From assembly GCA_964597315.1 (NCBI GenBank), contig CAZQXD010000107.1:1-9072 (forward strand): a stretch of 9,072 bases of DNA, given 5' to 3'. The notes beneath the pieces are model-generated. The model was not told the origin of the DNA, did not search any database, and worked only from the letters and a program-made list of their open reading frames with translations. Origin of the DNA: CAZQXD01 sp964597315 (GTDB lineage: Bacteria; Pseudomonadota; Gammaproteobacteria; Competibacterales; Competibacteraceae). Shown one piece after another: positions 1-5,263 of this stretch. A program made the position numbers and the translations under genes. The first letter of the stretch is position 1, and every line of letters starts with the position of its first letter.

Positions 1-834
1 CCGCCGACTAAATTTTCGGGAGTGTCCGCCGAAAACCGGGCGGGACGGACGCCTGCATCTGACCCAGGCCATGACCAACACCGGCGCCATGCTCGGCTGG
101 ACCGGCGGCGGTCCCCACGGCCCGGTGCTGGACAAGCACTCCACCGGCGGCGTGGGGGACAAGGTCAGCCTGATACTGGCCCCCCTGGTGGCGGCCCGGG
201 GCGCTTATGTGCCCATGATTTCCGGGCGCGGTCTGGACCATACCGGCGGCACCCTGGACAAACTGGCTCGCCGCGCACCAGGTCAAAACCGGCTCCGGGG
301 CCTTTATGGCTGACCCGGCGGCCGCCCGAGACCTGGCCCAAGATCTGGTGGCGGTGGCCGAGGCTGCGGGTCTGCCCACCCGGGCGCTGCTCACGGATAT
401 GGATCAAGTGCTGGGCCAGGCCGCCGGCAACGCCCTGGAAGTGCTGGAGACCGTGGATTTTCTGACCGGCGTCCGGCGAGACCCACGTCTTTCTGGAGCG
501 CCCGGACGCTCATTTGCCCCATGCCCCGGTGGTGGAGGCTATCCCGGCGGAGCGGGAAGGGGTAGTGGCGGCCCTGGACGTGCGGGCTGTGGGGTTGATC
601 GTGGTGGGCCTGGGAGGGGGCCGACGTGGCCCTGGGGAGCGCATCAATCCTGCTGTGGGCCTGTCCCAAGTGCGGGGCATCGGCGAGCCGGTAGGCCCGG
701 ACCGACCCCTAGCCCAGGTTCATGCCGTAAATGGGGAACATGCCCGCTGGGCGGGCGAAGCCTTGCGGCGGGCCGTCACAGTGGCGGACACGGCCCCGGA
801 GCCGGGTCCGGTGGTCCGGGAGCGACTGCCGTGA
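1..834 (+). pseudogene. deoA: Decayed thymidine phosphorylase (deoA-like), 5' end outside or lost
   Basis: Thymidine phosphorylase splits thymidine with phosphate to thymine and 2-deoxyribose-1-phosphate in pyrimidine salvage. Three blocks match the family in three different frames. Block 1 (about 56-270) carries LTQAMTNTGAML, then the phosphate-binding DKHSTGGVGD and GRGLDHTGGTLDKL. Block 2 (about 276-490) begins QVKTGSGAFMADP and continues through RALLTDMDQVLGQAAGNALEV to FLTGVRRDPRL. Block 3 (about 478-834) is the C-terminal domain, ERPDAHLPHAPVVEA to GLGGGRRGPGERINPAVG, ending at TGA 832-834. Compared with the E. coli enzyme, roughly 70 residues are missing between blocks 1 and 2, including part of the active-site region, and roughly 60 between blocks 2 and 3. 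Each junction changes frame. Residues resembling FSGVSAENR in frame 1 (about 16-42) hint at a further shift before block 1. GHTGG is changed to DHTGG. A working enzyme is very unlikely. The neighbouring genes are intact, which argues against general sequencing error. Confidence 0.85.
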
Positions 835-888
835 GCCGGACGCTGGCGTGGGTTCACCCGAGGGTGGGCATGCTCCGGCTAAGCGTCC
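834..888. terminator. Possible bidirectional terminator dyads between convergent genes
   Basis: The 44-bp gap between the deoA remnant (stop 832-834) and the end of the HD gene (stop 879-881, - strand) holds several inverted repeats: AGCCGGA 834-840 with TCCGGCT 874-880, GGACGCT 838-844 with AGCGTCC 882-888, and an inner CACCC/GGGTG at 855-866. The two outer pairs overlap and cannot form together. No T-tract follows on either strand, so intrinsic termination is only a suggestion. Confidence 0.3.
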
Positions 889-1445
889 GCTTGTTCCTCG
901 GTATAGACCCGGTAGGCGTCGATCTTGGCCAGTAGCCGCTTGGACAGATAGGGGCTGGCCTCCTGGAGGGCGGCATGGATAGACTGGGCCTCCTGGCGGT
1001 AGGCGATGGTCTTGGTCCGGGTCCAGTGGGGGGGCGGGGATTGCAGATTGGTGATCCGGTCGGCCAGTTTCACCATCCACACCTCCTCGGGCTGGCGGCG
1101 AATCCGGGTCAGGCTGTCGGCCATGCGCCGGGATTTGTCCAGGGCCGGGTCCTTGCTCAGGGCCAGCACCCCATCGGCTACGGCGACGCCGAACTCGGCG
1201 CTGATTTCCTCATAGCTTACCGAGGTATCCTCGATCACATCGTGGAGCAGGGCGCATTGCACGGCCAGGTCCCCGCGCCGACCCGGCTCGGCCCAGAGGG
1301 CGGCGATCACCTCCATGGTCACCAGATGAATATGGGTGACATAGGGCAAGCGGGTTCCCGACACCTGCTGACCTCGGTGGGCGCGGGCGGCGAAGGCGTG
1401 GGCTTTGATATAGCGTTCTTGGGACCAGGGGGAGGGCATGGGCAT
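879..1445 (-). CDS. HD-domain phosphohydrolase, SpoT/MESH1-like small alarmone hydrolase
   Basis: 188 residues, all one HD domain. The metal-binding pattern of the (p)ppGpp hydrolase branch is visible: His23 in AHRGQQ, then PYVTHIHLV (34-42), His68-Asp69 and Glu72-Asp73 in LLHDVIEDT, and Asp129 and Asn133 in VKLADRITNL. In SpoT, Rel and MESH1 these residues bind Mn2+ and remove the 3'-pyrophosphate of (p)ppGpp; MESH1 also acts on NADPH. The length fits stand-alone hydrolases, and there is no synthetase, TGS or ACT domain. The protein would be cytoplasmic. The start is uncertain between ATG 1443-1445 and ATG 1437-1439, two codons apart, each with only a weak ribosome binding site. The gene is divergent from psuG and convergent with the deoA remnant. 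The HD family assignment is firm; the alarmone substrate is an inference and another nucleotide is possible. Confidence 0.82.
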   Translation of the reverse strand: MPMPSPWSQERYIKAHAFAARAHRGQQVSGTRLPYVTHIHLVTMEVIAALWAEPGRRGDLAVQCALLHDVIEDTSVSYEEISAEFGVAVADGVLALSKDPALDKSRRMADSLTRIRRQPEEVWMVKLADRITNLQSPPPHWTRTKTIAYRQEAQSIHAALQEASPYLSKRLLAKIDAYRVYTEEQADA

Positions 1446-1506
1446 CTCGGAAGCTACGGACTCTATCTTTCATACTATAGCCCCAGTCCCCGCCCTTGGA
1501 GTCCCG
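1446..1506. promoter_or_regulatory. Divergent promoter region, HD gene / psuG
   Basis: This 61-bp gap separates two diverging start codons, so it should hold promoters for both. The only AT-rich element is around CATACTATAG (1471-1480), which gives -10-like hexamers on both strands (TACTAT on +, TATAGT on -). No convincing -35 was found for either. GGAG at 1498-1501 is the psuG ribosome binding site. Confidence 0.35.
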
Positions 1507-2454
1507 ATGCTCAGTGAATTTGTCTATATCCACCCCGAAGTCCGGGACGCCCTGGCCGCCGGTCGGCCGGTGGTGGCCCTGGAATCCACCGTCATCGCCC
1601 ACGGTCTGCCCCGACCCCTGAATCTGGATTGCGCCCGGGAGTTGGAGGCCCTTGTCCGCGCCAACGACGCGACGCCCGCCACTGTGGCGGTGCTGGGGGG
1701 CAGGCTACGAATCGGGCTGACCGACGCCGAACTGACCCACCTGGCCACCACCGACGCCGTGGCCAAACTCAGCCGCCGGGACCTGGCCACGGTCATGGCC
1801 CAGGGCGGGGACGGGGCCACCACCGTGGCCGCCACCCTGATCTGCGCCCGCCTGGCCGGTATCGGGGTGTTCGCCACCGGCGGCATCGGCGGGGTGCATC
1901 GGGGGGCGGAGCATAGCTTCGATGTCTCCGCCGATCTCACCGAATTGGCCCGTAGTCCGGTGACCGTGGTCTGCGCCGGGGCCAAGAGCATTCTGGATCT
2001 GCCCAAGACCCTGGAGGTGCTGGAGACCTGGGGGGTGCCGGTGCTGGGCTACGGCTGCGACCGATTTCCGGGTTTTTATGTGCGGGATACGGGCTTGGGG
2101 GTGGATGCCCGGGTGGACGACCCCGAGGCGGTGGCCCGCATCGTTCAGGCCCGCCGGACCCTGGGTCTGGACGGGGGCGAGGTGGTGGCGGTACCGGCGC
2201 CGGAGAGCGCGGCCCTGGACCCGGAGCAAATGGAAGCCTGGATCGGCATCGCCTTGGCCGAGGCCCAGGCCGCCGCTGTCCACGGCAAGGCCCTGACCCC
2301 GTATCTGCTGGCCCGCCTCGCCGAACTCAGCGACGGCCAGAGCTTACAGGCCAACCTCGCCCTGCTGCGCCACAACGCCGCCGTCGCCTCCCAACTTGCA
2401 AAAGCGATTGCAAATTGCCGAACAACCGATAGTGAACCATCGGTCCAATCTTGA
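1507..2454 (+). CDS. psuG: Pseudouridine-5'-phosphate glycosidase
   Basis: Cleaves (reversibly) the C-C glycosidic bond of pseudouridine 5'-phosphate to uracil and ribose-5-phosphate, the second step of pseudouridine breakdown after PsuK kinase. 315 residues from ATG 1507, close to the 312 of E. coli PsuG, and similar along its whole length: VVALESTVIAHGLP, KLSRRDL, GATTVAATL, ATGGIGGVHRGAEHSFDVSADL, VVCAGAKSILDLPKTLEVLET, KALTPYLLARLAEL. The catalytic and ligand residues known in E. coli map to Glu26, Lys87, Asp143 and Lys160, all present. The start at 1507 is preferred over in-frame ATG 1438 because GGAG (1498-1501) sits 5 nt upstream, the length matches the family, and the earlier start would overlap the divergent gene. 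No psuK kinase gene is in the window. The last 15 or so residues (after AKAI) are not conserved. Cytoplasmic. Confidence 0.95.
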   Translation: MLSEFVYIHPEVRDALAAGRPVVALESTVIAHGLPRPLNLDCARELEALVRANDATPATVAVLGGRLRIGLTDAELTHLATTDAVAKLSRRDLATVMAQGGDGATTVAATLICARLAGIGVFATGGIGGVHRGAEHSFDVSADLTELARSPVTVVCAGAKSILDLPKTLEVLETWGVPVLGYGCDRFPGFYVRDTGLGVDARVDDPEAVARIVQARRTLGLDGGEVVAVPAPESAALDPEQMEAWIGIALAEAQAAAVHGKALTPYLLARLAELSDGQSLQANLALLRHNAAVASQLAKAIANCRTTDSEPSVQS

Positions 2455-2465
2455 CCGCTACCGGT

Positions 2466-2492
2466 TCGATCCTGACGGATGATCAGGATCGA
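2466..2492. promoter_or_regulatory. Perfect 10-bp dyad: operator/enhancer site or psuG terminator hairpin
   Basis: TCGATCCTGA (2466-2475) is followed after 7 nt by its exact reverse complement TCAGGATCGA (2483-2492). It lies 11 nt after the psuG stop. No T-run follows (GACATTTAGC), so a standard intrinsic terminator is doubtful. Its centre is about 100 bp upstream of the start expected from the sigma-54-like promoter at 2553-2569, the usual place for an activator binding site. The dyad is certain; the role is not. Confidence 0.5.
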
Positions 2493-2552
2493 CATTTAGC
2501 CAACCCCTCCATAGTCGTTTACAAACAAAATATTACAGATAATAAAGCAGCT

Positions 2553-2569
2553 TTGGCATAGGTGTTGCT
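2553..2569 (+). promoter_or_regulatory. Putative sigma-54 (RpoN) -24/-12 promoter
   Basis: TTGGCATAGGTGTTGCT fits the RpoN consensus TGGCAC-N5-TTGCW in all but one consensus base. The GG at 2555-2556 and the GC at 2567-2568 have the required 12-bp offset. Transcription would start near 2580, giving a leader of about 60 nt before the small gene at 2640. A sigma-70-like alternative overlaps: TTTACA (2518-2523), 17 bp, AATAAA (2541-2546). Confidence 0.5.
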
Positions 2570-2639
2570 TTTCATATTGGCAAGCGATACCTGATTCACT
2601 CAATCGCCAAGGTGATAAAAAACTGGCGGGAGGTGCGAG

Positions 2640-2828
2640 ATGACCACATGGGATAAGCGAATCTACCAGCTCTGGCAACAACGCCACCCCGAATTCGATG
2701 CCGAGGATTATGCCCGTTGGGTGCATCGGCGGGGCTATTACAGCAGCGCCCTGGACCCCTCCAAGCCGGCGTTTTACGAATACGCCACCCTGTACGTGAA
2801 TCTGCGCGCCCACCGTCGGCTACATTGA
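2640..2828 (+). CDS. Small aromatic-rich protein of unknown function (62 aa)
   Basis: I do not recognise this protein. It has 62 residues, no signal peptide and no membrane segment. It is unusually aromatic: Trp4, 12 and 27, seven Tyr (9, 24, 33, 34, 46, 48, 52) and Phe19 and 45, together 12 of 62 residues. It is also rich in Arg (8) and His (4) and has no Cys. Blocks such as WDKRIYQLW and DYARWVHRRGYY look like amphipathic helix. GGGAGG (2628-2633) with a 6-nt spacer before ATG 2640 is among the strongest ribosome binding sites in the window, which supports a real gene. The 185-bp region in front is AT-rich and carries a sigma-54-like promoter and a perfect dyad. It is convergent with soxZ. 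The function is unknown; a small regulatory or interaction protein is possible. Confidence 0.7.
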   Translation: MTTWDKRIYQLWQQRHPEFDAEDYARWVHRRGYYSSALDPSKPAFYEYATLYVNLRAHRRLH

Positions 2829-2877
2829 GACCGGCAACCGCGAAACGGCGCGAAATGGCTCGGGCCAAGCGCCGGTC
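2829..2877. terminator. Inverted repeat between convergent 62-aa gene and soxZ
   Basis: GACCGGC (2829-2835), immediately after the small gene's stop, pairs exactly with GCCGGTC (2871-2877), just before the soxZ stop on the other strand. A smaller TGGC/GCCA hairpin lies inside, around 2856-2867. It occupies nearly all of the 54-bp convergent gap, as a shared terminator would, but there is no T-tract. Confidence 0.35.
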
Positions 2878-2882
2878 GGCCA

Positions 2883-3197
2883 TCACTGGATGGTGTCTTT
2901 CTCGGACTCGGTCCGGCCCTGATTGTCGATCCAGGTGAGCCTGATCGTATCGCCCGGCTGGCCGCCCTTGAATCGGAACGACAGATAGGGATTCTTGGAG
3001 ACCGCCGGCCCCCAGTTGGCCCGCATCACCACCTTGCCCTCATGCTCGACGATGACTTCTTGAATGTAATGGGCGGGGATCAGTTCCCCGGTCTTGCTGT
3101 CCTTGCGAGCGCCCGACTCCATCTCGTGCTTTATCAGGGCCTTGACCTCGGTCACGCCGTCTTTAACCTTGGCCCGTATCTTGATTCCGCTCGCCAT
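2883..3197 (-). CDS. soxZ: Sulfur-oxidation carrier subunit SoxZ
   Basis: SoxZ pairs with SoxY in the periplasmic SoxYZ carrier, on whose SoxY cysteine the sulfur of thiosulfate or sulfide is held while SoxAX, SoxB and SoxCD act on it. 104 residues, the normal family length, a single beta-sandwich. Family landmarks are visible: IKIRAKVKDGVTEVKALIKHEMESGARKD at the start, IPAHYIQEVIVEHEGKVV, the NPYLSFRFKGGQPGD core, and the LTWIDNQGR strand near the end. As expected for SoxZ there is no signal peptide, since it is exported bound to SoxY. Oddly, no soxY lies next to it: upstream is a gap and a divergent regulator, downstream a convergent small gene. It is therefore monocistronic here and needs a SoxY encoded elsewhere. 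GAGAG (3204-3208 on the - strand) is a plausible ribosome binding site. Confidence 0.92.
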   Translation of the reverse strand: MASGIKIRAKVKDGVTEVKALIKHEMESGARKDSKTGELIPAHYIQEVIVEHEGKVVMRANWGPAVSKNPYLSFRFKGGQPGDTIRLTWIDNQGRTESEKDTIQ

Positions 3198-3298
3198 CGG
3201 CTACTCTCTAGGCTAGGGGTTCGACCATCACGGCGAACCTCAGTCGCTTTTCGGGTCTTCACCACAACTTGTCGGGAGGCGGGATTGTTTGCTTGAAA

Positions 3299-3314
3299 GT
3301 TGACGAATATCAAC
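3299..3314. promoter_or_regulatory. Short dyad in the soxZ/arsR divergent region, possible operator
   Basis: GTTGACGAATATCAAC consists of GTTGA and its reverse complement TCAAC separated by CGAATA. It lies in the roughly 196-bp gap between the soxZ start and the ArsR-type start at 3394. ArsR-family repressors usually bind AT-centred dyads of about this size near their own promoter, so it is a candidate autoregulatory operator. No convincing -35/-10 pair was identified around it. Confidence 0.35.
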
Positions 3315-3393
3315 GCCCCTTTCGCCCCCTCTCGATAAAGTATTACACCTGCCTTCAATCATGTACCTAAATCCGAACCCGAGAGGATTGGCC

Positions 3394-3753
3394 ATGTTCG
3401 ACCCAGACATTGACATCATGCGCGAATCCGTCCGCCGGGCCAGCGGCCTGATGAAGCTCCTGGGCAACGAAAACCGGCTGCTGATCCTCTGCCAGTTGTA
3501 CCAGGGAGAAAGGTCGGTGGGGGAATTGCAAGCACTTATCGGCCTGGCCCAGTCGGCCCTGTCCCAACACCTGGCCCGGCTGCGCCACGACGATCTGGTA
3601 CAAACCCGCCGCCAGTCCCAGACCATTTATTACTCCCTAAAAGGCGAGCAAGCCCGGCAGATGATCGCCATGCTTTATCGGATGTACCGCACGCCACTGC
3701 CGGACACGTCCACCCCCGTTGAGGCGGAGGACAGGGTAGCGCGTCGCGCGTAA
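3394..3753 (+). CDS. ArsR/SmtB-family transcriptional regulator
   Basis: 119 residues from ATG 3394, a dimeric winged-helix DNA-binding protein. The ArsR fold is clear: MKLLGNENRLLILCQL (20-35), then the helix-turn-helix SVGELQALIGLAQSALSQHLARLRHDDLV (41-69) with recognition helix about 53-65, and the wing TRRQSQTIYYSL (71-82). It lacks the ArsR ELCVCDL metal motif. Its only cysteine is Cys33, at about the position of the first of the two redox cysteines in the BigR/SqrR/YgaV sulfide-persulfide sensors; the second, C-terminal one is absent. The start at 3394 is preferred over in-frame ATG 3361 because a purine-rich GAGAGGA lies just upstream and the sequence before it is unlike the family. 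It is divergent from soxZ, so control of soxZ and of itself is the natural guess. The effector is unknown. Confidence 0.85.
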   Translation: MFDPDIDIMRESVRRASGLMKLLGNENRLLILCQLYQGERSVGELQALIGLAQSALSQHLARLRHDDLVQTRRQSQTIYYSLKGEQARQMIAMLYRMYRTPLPDTSTPVEAEDRVARRA

Positions 3754-4008
3754 CCCGTCCTATCCCCACGCCTACCCCACTACTCTTGCGAACGCCGTAT
3801 TCCATTCCGCCCCCACCATAGCTGGAACCGGCGGCGGTTATTCGTGGGCCGGGTGAACAATCTGGACTATACTCGGATGATACCGGCCTAGACTTTCCTG
3901 GGTATGCCAACAGCTCCCGGAAGGCATCCGCCTGGCGCATTCCTCCGCCGGAGGCGGTAGACGGGGATTGACCGGCATTGACGACCAACCAATTGGAGGA
4001 CTGCAACA
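3754..4008. promoter_or_regulatory. malE upstream region
   Basis: This 255-bp gap has no coding potential that I can support. It holds a TATACT hexamer (3868-3873) without a good -35, an odd-length dyad CCTCCG-C-CGGAGG (3942-3954) within a longer CCGCCT/AGGCGG pair (3929-3957), and a direct repeat ATTGAC at 3967-3972 and 3977-3982, exactly 10 bp apart. GGGGATTGA (3963-3971) resembles the E. coli MalT box GGGGAKGAGG only loosely. GGAGG (3995-3999), 9 nt before ATG, is the malE ribosome binding site. Confidence 0.4.
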
Positions 4009-5199
4009 ATGAACCATAAGGCGTTACCGGGCGGTGTCGCTTCCGGGGCGGTGCTAATGGCGGCCATGGGCTTGTCATGGTCCGCTTCGGCCTTCGAGGA
4101 AGGCCAACTGCTGGTCTGGTTTGGCAACCATCAAAGCCTGCAACAGGTCAACGTCCGGTTCGAGGAGGAAACCGGCGTACCGGTCACCGCCGAAGCGCCC
4201 GAGGACATTCCGGGCAAGTTCCAGCAGGCCGCGGCGGCCGGCTCGGGACCGGATATCGTGTTCTGGGCCCATGACCGGGCCGGGGAGTGGGTCAAAAGCG
4301 GCCTGGTCAGCGCCCTGGAACCCAGTTCGGAGGTCAAGGACGCCATCGCCGACATCGGCTGGGAAGCCTTTACCATCGACGGTCGGATTTGGGGCTACCC
4401 TTTGCGCCTGGAAGCCATCGGCCTGATCTATAACCAGGACCTGGTGGCCGAACCGCCCCAGACCTTCGAAGAGATTTTCGAACTCCATAAACAACTGGCC
4501 GACCAGGGCAAGGAAGCGATCCGCTGGGACATCAACAACGTCTACTTCACCTTCCCCCTGCTGGCGGCCAACGGCGGCTATGCCTTTGCCAAGAATGACC
4601 AAGGCGTTTACGACGTTGCCGACACCGGCGTGAACAACGCGGGCGCCATCAAGGGCGCCCAGATGCTGGTCCGGCTGATCGAGGAAGGGGTCATCCCCCA
4701 AGGCGCCGCCTACTCGGATATGGAGGCTGGCGTCAACAAGGGGGAGATTGCCATGATGATCAACGGTCCCTGGTCCTGGGAAAACCTGCAAAACGCCGGG
4801 ATCAACTTCGCCGTCGCCCCCCTGCCCTCCATCGACGGCCAACCCGCCAAACCGTTCGTGGGGGTGGTGGGCGCCATGATCAACCGCGCCAGCCCCAACA
4901 AGGACCTGGCCGTCCATTACCTGGAAAACTACGTGCTCACCCTGGACGGGGTGAAGTCCATCGACGCCATCGAGGACATGGGCACACCGGCCCATAAGGC
5001 ATTTTTCGCCGAACTGGCCGACGAGCCAGCTATTCAGGCCACCATGGCCAACGCCGAAAACGGCGTGCCCATGCCCAGCGTCCCGGAGATGGCCCGCTTC
5101 TGGTCGGCCATGGAGTCGGCCATGCAGAACATTACCCAGGGCCGACAAAGCCCCAAGGAAGCCCTGGACAGCGCCGCCACTCGCATTACGGGTCAATAA
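4009..5199 (+). CDS. malE: Periplasmic maltose/maltodextrin-binding protein MalE
   Basis: Binds maltose and maltodextrins in the periplasm and delivers them to MalFGK2. 396 residues, the same as the E. coli precursor and similar throughout. The signal peptide is residues 1-28, cleaved after SASA before FEEGQLLVW. Sugar-pocket residues kept, with E. coli mature numbers: Trp86 (W62), Asp89 (D65) and Arg90 (R66) in FWAHDR, Glu135 (E111) in LRLEAIGLIYN, Tyr179 (Y155), Trp255 (W230) in INGPWSW, and Trp365 (W340). Changed: the Asp14-Lys15 loop is shorter and reads FGNHQS, Glu153 is Asn177, Tyr341 is Ser366 and Arg344 is Glu369. The family is certain, but the ligand range may differ from E. coli. 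First gene of the mal operon, with a good ribosome binding site (GGAGG). The hairpins after its stop may stabilise its mRNA so that it is made in excess over the permeases. Confidence 0.95.
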   Translation: MNHKALPGGVASGAVLMAAMGLSWSASAFEEGQLLVWFGNHQSLQQVNVRFEEETGVPVTAEAPEDIPGKFQQAAAAGSGPDIVFWAHDRAGEWVKSGLVSALEPSSEVKDAIADIGWEAFTIDGRIWGYPLRLEAIGLIYNQDLVAEPPQTFEEIFELHKQLADQGKEAIRWDINNVYFTFPLLAANGGYAFAKNDQGVYDVADTGVNNAGAIKGAQMLVRLIEEGVIPQGAAYSDMEAGVNKGEIAMMINGPWSWENLQNAGINFAVAPLPSIDGQPAKPFVGVVGAMINRASPNKDLAVHYLENYVLTLDGVKSIDAIEDMGTPAHKAFFAELADEPAIQATMANAENGVPMPSVPEMARFWSAMESAMQNITQGRQSPKEALDSAATRITGQ

Positions 5200-5239
5200 G
5201 GCTCGGCCGGCCCGTCGGCGAGCCGGTTGCTGGCCGGCT
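5200..5239 (+). repeat. Two overlapping hairpins between malE and malF
   Basis: Directly after the malE stop, GGCTCG-G-CCG (5200-5209) can pair with CGGCGAGCC (5216-5224), leaving one bulged G and a 6-nt loop. AGCCGG (5221-5226) can also pair with CCGGCT (5234-5239) around a 7-nt loop. They share 5221-5224, so they are alternatives. In E. coli, repeats at the same place protect malE mRNA. The pairing is seen; the role is inferred. No T-run follows, so full termination is unlikely. Confidence 0.5.
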
Positions 5240-5263
5240 TGCCGCCCGCCGGGGGAAACGATC

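Noticed and set aside
1438..1506. Earlier psuG start at 1438
   Set aside because: It would overlap the start of the divergent HD gene and add 23 residues absent from the family; GGAG supports 1507.
1705..2283. 192-residue - strand frame opposite psuG
   Set aside because: Antisense shadow with a low-complexity Gly/His-rich translation; psuG is conserved end to end on the + strand.
3152..3358. 68-residue - strand frame upstream of soxZ, considered as a soxY remnant
   Set aside because: It shows no SoxY features (no Tat signal, no GGCGG C-terminus) and overlaps the soxZ start in another frame.
3868..3873. TATACT as the malE promoter -10
   Set aside because: No acceptable -35 lies 16-18 bp upstream, so it was kept only as a remark within the region entry.
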